Source of the DNA: Lepas anatifera
Lineage: Eukaryota; Arthropoda; Thecostraca; Lepadidae
Length of the DNA stretch: 64,000 nucleotides
Reading direction: 5' to 3'
Assembly (NCBI GenBank): GCA_034440635.1
Contig: JAOTON010001592.1
Coordinates: forward strand, 1,182,501-1,246,500
How positions within the stretch are numbered: position 1 is the first letter of the stretch; each line of letters starts with the position of its first letter. The translations under genes were made by a program, and so were the position numbers. This document shows, in pieces, positions 47,219 to 57,700 of the stretch. The notes below the pieces were generated by a model. It did no database searches. It saw only the letters and a list, made by a program, of their open reading frames with translations, and was not told the DNA's origin.

Positions 47219-47941
47219 TTAACAAGCAGTCTTTGGGTTGATGAGGTGAAAGTTGACCTAATCCGGGTTCTCCCTCATTATGCGAAAAAGAAGATAGGTA
47301 AAACAACGGTACTTACGGTGGTTTCACACAAAGACAGCTTCGCATAATGTCATCTTCTCCATGGTGGGGAGGGGACATTGTAAAAGACCCTCTATCAAAA
47401 AAGTACCGGAATTTAGGGACTAAGATACGGAGAGCCTCCATCCATACCATTATCTTGAAGCAAACAAGCCATATTTCCCCCATGATAGTATGACTGCGTA
47501 CTGTTCAGGAATGAACATCCCTGCGCAACACATTTTGTCTGCATACATGGTGTAAATCTCACTATTTCCATTATAATGAGAAAGGCACAGGTTTGTAGAT
47601 TTTTACTTTTTAAACTGGAGCCAAATACTGGGAACAAAAACGCAATCGACAAAAAAACGTATTCTGTACACTGATGTAAACTGAGGCTAGAAAGTGTCAA
47701 TACTTTGATCACATGGCCTATCATTTGTCTGTAGAATAAGGTGTCAGTTCGAGAAGGGCTAGAAAGTTGGCGGTGATCGCTTAACCAAGAAATTCTCAAA
47801 AGTTCCCTTTTTGCTTTGCCGAGCTAGTTTGCTGTCCCTCCCCATGTCGGTGATGTAACTTCCCGTCGCTCCAGTGCGGAACATACTATACTTTGCCACG
47901 TCACAGACCTCTGACGCCTCTGAAACCTGGCATGCCCGCAG

Positions 47942-48079
47942 GTGATGTTCCGCCAGGCCTCTGGGGCTCTCTTCACCGCCACTGACAAACGTGCCTACTT
48001 CAAGAACGTCACCATTGTCCTCCCCATGTCCTGGACAGATATCAAGGTGGACCGCGAGAGCTACTCGGAAACATACGAG
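47942..48079 (+). CDS. CLCA: CLCA exon 2
   Basis: 138 nt, phase 0 at both sides, between CCCGCAG and GTATGT. It reads VMFRQASGALFTATDKRAYF, then KNVTIVLPMSWTDIK, then SYSETYE. This matches the conserved CLCA stretch '(M)...AS..LF.AT..R.YFKNV.ILIP..W' in the N-terminal protease domain. It follows exon 1 with no phase conflict. Being a multiple of three, its skipping would preserve frame. Confidence 0.9.
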
Positions 48080-49316
48080 GTATGTAACGCACGCCGTAGG
48101 CTCCTTCCTTTCACTGAAAAAATGTGCCCACCGTTGGTGCAACAACGCATCTTTAAAGCGTGGAGGGAGAACGGACCTTTTAAACGGACATACGTTCGCC
48201 TAAAAGGTGTAACATGCACTGGTATCTAGTGTACCGACGCTCCTTACCCGTACCTTGTAACACCTTTGGTGCGTCACCGTTGGTCAAAAGAGTGTAACGT
48301 AGCACTTCTCCAGTGCTAACTTGCTCCTGCTTATCGTAGAACCTTTCGCACTTTACTGGTCACCTATGAAGTGTAACGTCGCACTGCTCCAATACTGCCC
48401 TGCGCTCCTTATAAGTGTAGCACCATACCTTTAGTACGTTTGTGCTCGCTCAAGAGTGTGACGTAACACTTCTGTAGAACTAAAATTCGTTACATGTAAC
48501 GAACCTCTGAACTCGGAGATGGAATAACATTTCCCGGTAGAAAGCAAGAGTTATACAATCACGCGCGCTTCCAAAACCATATGCTTTGTTTCAGGCCTTC
48601 ACATGACCGTTCCGAAACTGCCTTGCATGGAACAACTCGGAGGTAACACTGCAAATAACGGCAGTCTTGTATTAGCGATATTACGACAAAACTCGAAGCA
48701 AATACTCCAACCACACTGATCACATAACCCAAACACGTATCCGGCCGTTTCTGTCCTGCTATTCGGCCTCTGCACCGCACCCCAGGCCTCGTGGAATGTC
48801 TTCCACTGGGCCTATAGCCTCATCATCAGCTTCACAACGCGGACCTGAATAGCCACCGGTAAACCCTGGTTAACCTCCCGGCAAAAGACGTGCTGATGCA
48901 GGAATAGTGCCTCTTTTCCCGCCCCAACGCGGTTTCTGAGCGGAAATTTCTGATGAAGTGCCGGGAATTTTGCTCTCCTCTGCCCTTTGTGCTGCCACCT
49001 GAAACAAAAAAGGATTGAAATAAGCAATTAGTACTATTTAAGTCACCATATTAATCATCATCATCATCTTTGGGGTTTTCGGGCGCGCCGACAGCCAAGG
49101 TCACATGGCGCCCATAACATCGTGAACAAACACTCCGGGAGGCTCCAGCAGGCGAAAAAAGAAACGACGTAGTCCTCCTAAAACATGTTAAGCATGTGAT
49201 CCATCCACCGACGTCTGGCTACTCAGTAGATAAAAGGGAAAAAAACTCCTCTTGGTCACTTGAATTGAACAACTACATCAATGAGGTTACTTCATAAAAA
49301 CTGCACAGACACCCAG

Positions 49317-50760
49317 CTACGTAGTAGAATATATCACCTTAAAATTTACTGCTCCAAGATACATTTCTATATCTGAACAATTAACAGAGGGAGATTCCCC
49401 CAGAAGCGACTCTAGCGACGGTGAGCCGGGCAAATACAGCCTCCTCTCCAGCTCAAAGTCACGGCACTTCACTAGTACGTGCCTCACCGTCAGTCTATCG
49501 CCGCATCGCGGACATTCCGGCGGGCGGTCGCTAGTCAAGAGATAAGAGTGTGTGGAGTACGTGTGCCCTATTCTTAGTCTGGAGATAACAACCTCGTCCC
49601 TTCTGTTGCCTGCATCGGCAGATGACCATGGTCCTATCCGGGGCTTCAGCTCCCTCAGCTTGCCACCCTTGGGGTCCGCGTCCCATCGTTGCTGCCAGAT
49701 TCCGGAGAGGTAGCTCCTAACACACGGGAACATATCAAAGTACGGGACATGGATTCCGCGGGAAGGCTCGCTGCTCGCTGCTTCTTTAGCTGCCCCATCG
49801 GCCAGTTAATTTCCCTTGATGCCACTGTGACTAGGTACCCACGCAAGAGTCACGGACTTCCCTCGACTCACAGCCTGGTGTATCTTGATGTGTCTGATGA
49901 GAGGTAAAAGGTATGGGTTTGATGCATTGTACGTAAGTGATTGGAGTGATTGTAATGACGAAAGCGAATCACTGAAAATTACAAATCGGTTGGTTCTCGA
50001 CCGCAGAACCTGATCCAAGCACCGAAAGATCGCGTATAATTCTGCTGTGAACACTGAGGCAGCCCGTGGGAGTGAATATCGCCGCTGAATATTGCTACCC
50101 ACAAACGCGCATCCCACACCATTAACACACTTCGATCCATCCGTATAGAAGGCTGCATGATTTGGAAACCTGGACGAACAGTATTCCAAGAAGGTTTGAC
50201 GCACGGCTTCCGACGTCAGGCCTTTGGTCAGCTCTAGTAGCCGTGTATCTATCTCGACCTTGGACGTCCGCCACGGCTCAACAGCTGGCAGCTGCGCGGT
50301 CTCGACGCCTTCAGGATTGATGTCAGCCTCGCTCAGCCATGCACGGATTCTAATGCCAGGGTGTCGAGCAGATGTGCGAGAACCATTGTCGATTCGCCTT
50401 AGTCTACTGTTGTCAAAAAAGTGTCATACGTAGGATAATCGGAGTCCTGTTTAAGCTTCAACGCATATCGCATGGCAACATATCTCCGTTGCAAAGCAAG
50501 TGGCATCTCGTGTATATCCACGTGCAGGCTTGAAACAGATGAAGTTCGGAAAGCATCGGCTATAATTCGAAGGGCCTGGTTTTGGACAGTGTCCAATATT
50601 CTTTTGGATGTTTCTGAAGTTATCATATTAAGACCCTTTTTAAATAAATGAACAAGTGAGGTAAAATTAGATATGCAGAATAATGAAGGACTCCAACCAC
50701 AAACATAATATAGATCGTGGAACAAAAGATTGCAGAATTTTGATTTAAACTTAAACGAAT
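49317..50760 (-). pseudogene. Non-LTR retrotransposon, 3' part: RNase H and CCHC region
   Basis: Minus-strand remnant. Upstream (about 50725-50400) is a reverse-transcriptase thumb-like segment (QNQALRIIADAFRTSSVSSL). Next is an RNase H domain with its acidic residues in FYTDGSK, TAELYAI and FSDSLSS, and WVPSHSGIKGN. Last is a C-terminal region with CPRCGDRLTVRHVLVKC. One in-frame TAA (49806-49808) lies directly after IKGN, and a frame change lies near the six-base A/T run at about 50412. The 5' end is truncated. The RNase H plus terminal zinc knuckle suggests an I-like or related clade. It was probably inactivated recently, since only two lesions are visible. Confidence 0.8.
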
Positions 50761-51901
50761 ACTCCGCGACCGCGGAATGTCATTTTTCCATCGCGGAATA
50801 GCGATAGCAAACCCCTTATTTTTAGATCGTGTGCCCAGCACTGGAAGGGGCAAAGGGTTTTTCTAAAGCATTTATATCCATACAATGCCATGAGGATAGG
50901 GCCTAAGCATCTAAACTGGGGGGGCAAAGAGCTAATTACATTTTGTTTGAACATAACATCTCAGTATGCCATCAATGTGTGAGTGTGTCTGTGCCCTATT
51001 TTTGGTTCGTTTAACCAATATGCAGCATATGTCAGGAGACTTGACCAGATGGTTGGGGCAGCTTAAAATCTAGATTGCAAACTATTACAGGCTTTGACGA
51101 GATCTGGTGAGGGCAGCCCTTTGGTAAATTTTCTGGTTTGAGGCAGCTTGTTCAGAATTTCAGGCAAAGGGAGGGCGATTGGGAGAACCGCATACACTTT
51201 GGGCATAGTATGATATACCAAGAAGTGTAAGGGCAGCTGGGGGATAAAAGTAACCTTCATTAACCGTGATGTGTACGGCAATGGTGATCTTACAAAAATA
51301 CACATGCAGCTGCTGCATACTGCCCCTGGCCTGCGGGGCAGGCAGAATTATCTCTTGGGGCAGGCTGCCACACACAAGGTGCGCATGAAAAGCCAGGTGG
51401 TAGGAAAGTAAAATATCAGGTATTTTACTTTTCCACCAAAAAATATTTACCCGAACATGATAATTATTGTGCACAGCAGGAACCAAAAGTCCCCCTTCTA
51501 CTAATGAAACATACCCCTTGAGTCCTGATATTGCCCCTTTCCTTCTGCGGTCCCCAGTTAAAATTTGAGAAAAATGCACTGCATAGTAGCATTCAATCCG
51601 TGATGCAACCAGACCCGGTCTTCCCAATTTATTATAGTTTGTCGTACATATTTTTGCAGTTTTCACGTGCCCCCCATGCCCCCTGGATCTGCGTATGTGC
51701 TGAGGCCTTTCGGGAATGCCACGAAGCAGCATGGGCGCCGGATGATTGATCGCTCTTTGTAGGAAAAGAAGCAGGAAAAATTAATACCTATCCCTCCTGA
51801 AAATACTTTCTGTTTGTTTAGGAGAGCATAGTTTTCTTTCAGCGATTTTACAAAACGTAAATGAGCTCCACCCACCCCCATCTACTCAAACCCGTAATGA
51901 C

Positions 51902-52053
51902 CACTGGCCGATCCAGGGGGGGGGAGGGAGGCAAAACGGCAATCTCCCCGAAAACCACATTATTTGCCCGGATTTCTTCAAAAAATTTTATCACGATTTG
52001 GGGCCATTTCTCTCTCCCCTCCCCCTCAAACAACCAATCTAGATCCGCCACTG
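51902..52053. mobile_element. hAT-like MITE
   Basis: 152 bp, left CACTGGCCGATCCAGGGGG, right reverse-complemented CAGTGGCGGATCTAGATTG. The 8-bp flanks GTAATGAC and GTGAAGAC agree at six positions. It belongs to the group with CAGTGGCGGATC ends seen at 8329, 9658 and 55915. Confidence 0.55.
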
Positions 52054-53280
52054 GTGAAGACAGTCCTGGTAAGACGATCTAAACAATTGGGGGAAGTAGG
52101 TAATTCAGAGGCAATTATTTTCATCCAATGCCATGGCGTTGGTGGCGAAATACCGTAGGTTCAGGTTGCCTTACCTTATTTCCTCCTCCTGGTGAGGCAG
52201 AATACCTGCCAATGTCCTCGTGGTCACTTGGCAGGTAAAAGGCGCAAACTGGCTAGGTGGTGCTGAGCTCTCTTGCTCAGTAAGGCGCCAAGGCTTAAGT
52301 CCAAGCAGCTCCACTAAATAAATAAATGATCCAGCACCAGAAATCTCTACAACAGGGTGTGAGCTTGTGCTGTTAAGCCCTAATCAATAACTGATCTGAA
52401 AAAAGCATAATAGCAGTATAGCTCAGAGCCCATCCGCTCCGTGTCGCGTCCTGAACCAAAGTGGGGAGACGCGAGCGGAAGTGATGCAGGTGCAGTAAAA
52501 CTGACGGCGCGCGTGAGCCTAACCATGCCGCATTGCACCCTTAAAAGGTGCAACGTTACACTCCTCGATTTTAGACAATCGGTTATAATAGTTCGCAATA
52601 CAACTCAAGCGTTTTAGGTTGCACTTCTAAGCGATCTCGCCTGCACTCTGGTGAATCTTCGTTGATGCTGTTCGGGTGAAGGGTGCAGCCTTACTCGCGA
52701 TTGATATATGAGGCGTAACTGTGCCTTTTAAAGAGCAGGGATAGCACCAAGCATACCACATGACTCGGAACATCCCGACAACATGGTGCTGCTATGATTT
52801 TTTGACACTTGATAGCCGTCTGCGCTTGCACCAACGGTGTAAAATTTTTTCACAGTGAATTCAGTCAAAGCCGCCTACAGGTGGGGGCGAACGGTTTCCA
52901 AAATAGCTATCCTGCAAGTCCTTTCAAAGAGTCGTCTAAAACTGATAAGCTTAGGACATAATATTCTTAGTTTTCATAAAGCTCAAGCTGTGTGCTGGAT
53001 ATCATTCCTATTTCAGAGTAAATATGAGCAAGCCAAATTCACACCAATTCCAAATTCAAGCGCATGAATCACCAAAAATGCACTTGCGGCCATACAGAGA
53101 GAACACATCGCACTCTCTATTGAAGTGCCGGTTGTTCAATCATGATAGAGCAGTTATGTTTAGATAGGCATCTGCAGTAACTAAAACAAACATTCCGAAT
53201 TTAAGAAATGACTAAGTGAATGATAAATTCTGTTAGAGTTTTGTATTTAGTTCAACCACTTAATCTCTATCTATCCCAAC

Positions 53281-53304
53281 GTTTCGCTTTTACAGCTTCA
53301 TCGG
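53281..53304 (-). other. Hammerhead-like core sequence
   Basis: On the minus strand: CCGATGA, then a small stem GCT-GTAAA-AGC, then GAAAC. This resembles the hammerhead core (CTGATGA - stem II - GAAAC) with one core change (C for T) and an extra A. Such degenerate motifs occur in Penelope-like elements, and a Penelope-like fragment is present 3.7 kb away. The other helices could not be confirmed. Confidence 0.3.
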
Positions 53305-53650
53305 GGCTCCAATATTTTTTTAAAAATTAATTAAACACAATTCAGATGCAATTCAAAAGCACCAGAGAGCCAGATTTTCCTACAGATTTTGTCCGAGCTG
53401 TTGCAAGTTCCATTTTCAGAGAAGGAACCTCACTAAATTCATCAAGGGACTTGTCACGAATACCCCGACCCCGCCGCCCGAACGAGCAACTCCCGCAATG
53501 ATGCGTAATTTGGAAGCCCTTCCTTTGCACTTGTAAAGAGCGCACTCGCTGATCAGCTTTGAACACCCTTTGAAGGACCTACCTGTGCCTCTAGTAGCTG
53601 ACTATGGCTACTGTCAAGCTCCGCTTACGTGACCATGTGGTCCCCGGCAG

Positions 53651-53810
53651 AGCTCCCAGATTCGGGTGGCGCCGCAAAACGAAGCCTACGGCAACAACCC
53701 CTACACCCTGCAGCCAGGGGGATGCGGGGAGCCGGGAAAGTACGTCCACGTCACACCGGAGTACCTGCAGCAGCTGAACACCACGTCACAGCGCAAATAC
53801 GGCCCGGCAG
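53651..53810 (+). CDS. CLCA: CLCA exon 3
   Basis: Begins after CCCCGGCAG and ends in phase 1 at GGCAG-GTAACG. It reads SSQIRVAPQNEAYGNNPYTL, then QPGGCGEPGKYVHVTPEYL, then QRKYGPAG. This matches the CLCA segment 'ADV.VA.......PYT.Q...CGE.G..IHLTP.F.......YGP.G', including the conserved Cys. A second in-frame AG three codons downstream (53659) would remove SSQ; the first was chosen because SSQIRVAP aligns with the usual length. Confidence 0.88.
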
Positions 53811-54621
53811 GTAACGCTGCCCACCAGGGCCGGATCCAGGGGAGTAATCCGGTCACGGCCCCCTCGAAGTGGTCAAATCTTATTTATTGTCTTATTATAT
53901 TTTAGCCGATTTAAAAAAACTATGTTTTCAATACTTTGCCCTCGTTACCCCCCCCAAAACGTCTCGCCTAGATCTGCCTCTGCCAACAGCTGAGCACGGC
54001 GTTTGGCACAGCTTTGGGGCTAAGCGTTAAGTCAGCGTTGTGCATAAAGATATGTCACCGTAGTTTAATCTACGTTTAACCTGAGACAAAATAACGTTGA
54101 CAGATATTGGAGTGCTGCGGCGAGGAGCATGATGATAATTTGATGAGGTGTTCACTGGCCTGTCCCCTGGAATCTGGGTGTAAAAAAACTGAAGATTACA
54201 CATTTGGGCACAGTCCTTCATTAGAATCATGCAGTAAATATAAAAAATTATCAGTCATAGTGTAGCCAGACCTCGAATTAAGCTTCACACAAACGCCTTT
54301 TAGAATGAATTGTTTAAAAAAATTGGATGTCGTGACAACAAAGATCTTGGTACCTCTAGCCTAAGAGTAAAGCCGACAATAAACAAACTAGACCAGTATT
54401 TGTGTGACAGGTTTTTCTATCATTTCAGCCAAACACTAGCTTTTCATTAATAATGACAAATTTGCTAAAGTATCTTAATCGGTTATGTGTATATTTCTGT
54501 TCTTATCATTCATTTTATTTTTGTAGTTGACTGCAGCTAAAATACTAACCATAACTTTGCATTTAGCACTAAGTACACGTGATACTAGGTCAGTGTAATA
54601 ACTGCAAACTTTCCCATTTAA

Positions 54622-55646
54622 CCCTCGCCCCACCGGGGGGCCATCGATGGCCCCCCTAAGGTTTTTCCGGGATAGCAGAAAAACGAAGAGGCGCAGCACC
54701 GCAGTTGAGGGCTCTACCTCTCACTACATTATTTTCCCATCATCCCTGAAATCTTTTACCCCGGGTCGCCCAAGGTCAGGTCACCAGATGAGGTCAACCA
54801 AGGTCACCTCACTTCAACTTTAGAGCTCTGTAAGAGCTACATTTCAAAGTCGATCGATTTGAACCTTCCTACACTTCATGACCCCTCCAGGGTCTACAAG
54901 GTGTATATCCGGGATTTTTCGATTTCGTGCCCTAAGGTCAGGTCACGAGGTGACCTCTCCCATTGGAAAAGCATGGGGAAAAGCTGTTTCATTATATAAA
55001 AGCCACAAAAATGATTGCAAATACTCAGACTGCTCAGGACAGCGTTTTTGACACCCTTTCACGGATCCCAGGGGTCATATTTGCCCTTTGACTTTTCCTA
55101 GGTCATCCAAGGTCACCAGAGTTCAAAAACAGTATTTTGACAATAACTTTTGACCTAATTAAGCTAGAGCGGTGAAACAAACACCATCGTGTTTTTCTTG
55201 TCATTGGCTTTCATTTGATGTACGGCAAGGTCACTTTTTGACCTTTCGTGACCTCAGGTCATATTAGGTCACGAGGTGACCTGTGGAGGTCAAACCACTG
55301 GCGGGAGGTCTTTACGTTCCACATAACGGAAAAAGTACTGGCAATTTTCTATCAAATTTATTTTACCAGGCCTCAATAGCTCTAATGTCATAAGAGTTAT
55401 GCCCAGTTTGCTTAATCATTGCATATTTGAGTGAAAATAGCCGATCTTGACCTAATTTGACCTCTGGAGGTCAAATCATTGACCTGAGCACTAAAACATG
55501 TGAAGTAATTTCATACTGAATTCACGCGAGCCTTCTATTGCACTTTGCAGATTTGCGCTAACGCTCATATTTTCGGAGTTAGAGGGGGGCCATCGATGGC
55601 CCCCGGTGGGGCGAAGGTGGCGCCGGACCCCTCGGTGGGGCGCGGG
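54622..55646 (-). mobile_element. TTAA-flanked element, family 1 (copy B), inverted relative to copy A
   Basis: 1025 bp, flanked by TTAA at 54618-54621 and 55647-55650. Left end CCCTCGCCCCACCGGGG, right end (reverse-complemented) CCCGCGCCCCACCGAGG. It is the reverse complement of 43793-44814 along its whole length with few visible differences, including both CATCGATGG palindromes and the AGGTCA clusters. Confidence 0.8.
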
Positions 55647-55914
55647 TTAATTCAGCCTGATGCTATATTGTAATATAAGTGCTTCGCTCGAATCATTGGA
55701 TTATGATTGTACTCATTGGTCAGGGTCAAGTCATCTCTAAACTCAATCCATTACATAATATTAGTTAATATGGTTTATAAGTGATAAACCCTTTTCCCCA
55801 GCCTGTACCTCTGGCCCAACGTTAAGCGTCGAATAAGTATACATCTGGCTGCAGAAAATTATCATCAATGATTAATTACCTAAGAAAAAACGAGCCCTGA
55901 GCCGTACCTTTGAC

Positions 55915-56293
55915 CAGTGGCGGATCTAACCGGTCGGTTTGGGAGGGGCAAACCAATGTCAAAAAGCAAAAAAAAAGTCACGCAGTGAAAAATTGCGCTA
56001 AAATATGATCTGTCGGCAAATTTTAGGTATAAGAGGCGAGAAGCAACAAGAAACGGTGAGAAATGTGGGCTCGAAATACTTTTTTCCTATCCAAGCCTCA
56101 ATATTTACCCTGAACTTAACTGGTTCTGTTTGAAGTTGAGAGTTGAAGTACTAAAATCTTGCTTATAAACTAAAAGCAGTGGGGGAAAAAGGAGTTCGAT
56201 CGCTTTGGGGGGCAAAACCATAGTTTTGCCCCGAGCTTTTCCCTTTGGGAGGGCAAATGCCTTTTTTGCCCCCTCCCCTTGGATCCGCCACTG
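55915..56293. mobile_element. hAT-like MITE with perfect 8-bp target duplication
   Basis: 379 bp, ends CAGTGGCGGATCTAAC and, reverse-complemented, CAGTGGCGGATCCAAGGGG. The flanks are identical: CCTTTGAC at 55907-55914 and 56294-56301. This is the clearest example of the CAGTGGCGGATC group and fixes its superfamily as hAT-like by duplication length. It is non-coding. Confidence 0.75.
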
Positions 56294-56998
56294 CCTTTGA
56301 CCTAAGCCTATCACTTCTGACTAGTTAAACTAATTAAAAAATCACAGCCCTTTTCTCCAGCCTCTACATCTGGCGCAAAGTTAAACGTCAAATGCATATA
56401 CGTCTAGCATCAGAAAGCATTATCAATAATGTATGGATGGCCTACCCCAGAACACATATTCTTACGCTGGTCCCTCTCTAACCTCTTAAACCACTGCTGT
56501 TAAAGGGAATGTGGCACCTTCATAACGTGATTTTAACGGGGATAGCCAAGTTGTAGAGCAAGTCGGAAAATCCGGTACTCAATATATCATTTATCTTGGA
56601 ACTCGAGATTTCCGTAGGAAAAAGCTAAAACCTGCCTGCGATGTACCCCTCATGTACCCTTAGCAGCAGGTCACAGTTTTTATGGCTGTTGGTGTGACGA
56701 CATATGCTGACGTCACGATGAGCATCAGCCAATCGAAGCCCTTGAAGTGTTTTCAGTATGGTAGTGGTTGCCAGATCATGACATCATCCACAGGCAGATA
56801 TTTATTTATTTTCCTAGAGGAGTATTCAAAAAATCAAAATATTGAGCTTATTGTACATTTTTCAGAGAAATCATGAGTGGTTTCATTATTTTCGGCTAAA
56901 TGTACGGCTAAATACACTAAAATCCAGAATTCGACCAAGATGCCACATTCCCTTTACATGATAGCCTACCTTAGACCCACATAATAGGTCAGGACGTT

Positions 56999-57350
56999 CC
57001 TTATATGTTAAAGCTGGGATGAAGATCCTGAATGAATATGGATTCGGCTATCTTTCTATCTGGATGATCACGGGCCCGATGAACTACTTTTAGCTCAAGT
57101 GGTTCTGATATAGCCTGAGTGTCCTGTGCTGCGTGTTTCTCGAGGAAATTATCTCCTAGAGGCGTGTTCCTAGCTTTATTTTTCGCGTCCCGCGAATGTT
57201 CGTTACATCGCAATCGGATGGGCCTCGTCGACTCTCCTATGCATTGCGCCCTGCTTTGATCACGGTTACACAGTCTACAGTCTATTTGATACACTACATT
57301 TTTCTGTGTACAGTCGCCTTTAAAACCAGACTTGCGTAATTGACACCTCT
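56999..57350 (-). pseudogene. Penelope-like retroelement, GIY-YIG endonuclease fragment
   Basis: Minus-strand open segment of about 115 codons ending in a stop. It reads KGDCTQKNVVYQIDCRLCN, then CIGESTRPIRLRCNEHSRD, then TPLGDNFLEKHAAQD, then VVHRARDHPDRKIAESIFIQ and DLHPSFNI. This is the C-terminal GIY-YIG domain of Penelope-like elements: the paired VYQIDC / CIGE strands, the conserved R...EH helix and the terminal R.IAES..I.D..PS.N. The reverse transcriptase part is absent, so this is a dead 5'-truncated copy. Confidence 0.8.
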
Positions 57351-57489
57351 GACCCCCGGATATATGTCCGGGGGTTCGGATCCTGGGATGGATATCTTTC
57401 TTCCGTCATCAAAGGATTTGTATTGGATACCCCGGCCCTACCATCCATACGCTCAATTCCGCCATTTTGTCGGGTTAATTTTGAATTCA

Positions 57490-57700
57490 AAGTTTAACGT
57501 CCCACAAAGCACAGGGACGGCCGCCCTGCTCAGGTTGCCCTCTCACCACTCAGTTGCCAACCGACCTACGTCGGGTAAATATCGACCACCAGAGCGTCTC
57601 AGGGGAATCAATCCTAATTCTGCATCATGGTTGAGTGCCGCAACATGTTCCTGAGATGCGGACTGGAGTCCAATGCTCTACCAACTGCGCTAGCTGGATG
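57490..57700 (-). repeat. tRNA-derived SINE
   Basis: Reverse complement begins CCAGCTAGCGCAGTTGGTAG (box A) and ends GTGCTTTGTGGGACGTTAAA. It aligns with the plus-strand copy at 19369-19591 through CCCCTGAGACGCTC, CCCGA.GTAGGTCGG and the GACGTTAAACTTTG tail. Confidence 0.8.

Larger units (their letters stand above)
43416..47941 (+). other. CLCA intron 1
   Basis: Bounded by GTAAGA and CATGCCCGCAG. It contains TTAA-flanked elements at 43793-44814 and 45978-46856, a fragment of the second family ending at 47218, and a GGTGGCGGA-ended MITE-like piece at 45321-45443. The remainder, including 47223-47930, shows nothing recognisable. Confidence 0.6.
48112..52857. mobile_element. Candidate 4.7-kb element with CACTG inverted ends and nested insertions
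   Basis: CACTGAAAAAATGTGCCCAC, then CGTTGGTGCAA (48112-48142), is inverted at 52826-52857 (reverse complement CACTGTGAAAAAATTTTACA, then CCGTTGGTGCAA). Inside both ends a motif like AGTGTAACGTNGCAC recurs (several times in 48150-48480; inverted at 52540-52560). No target duplication was found. The non-LTR retroelement lies between the ends. It may instead be two separate MITEs in opposite orientation. Confidence 0.4.
48080..53650 (+). other. CLCA intron 2
   Basis: Contains the inverted-end element candidate 48112-52857, a minus-strand non-LTR retroelement (49317-50760), a hAT-like MITE (51902-52053) and a minus-strand hammerhead-like sequence (53281-53304). The stretch 50955-51900 shows no recognisable feature. 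Confidence 0.6.

Noticed and set aside
53342..53566. Minus-strand 74-codon open frame upstream of the hammerhead-like motif
   Set aside because: It does not resemble a Penelope RT or endonuclease segment I recognise, so it was not called as coding.
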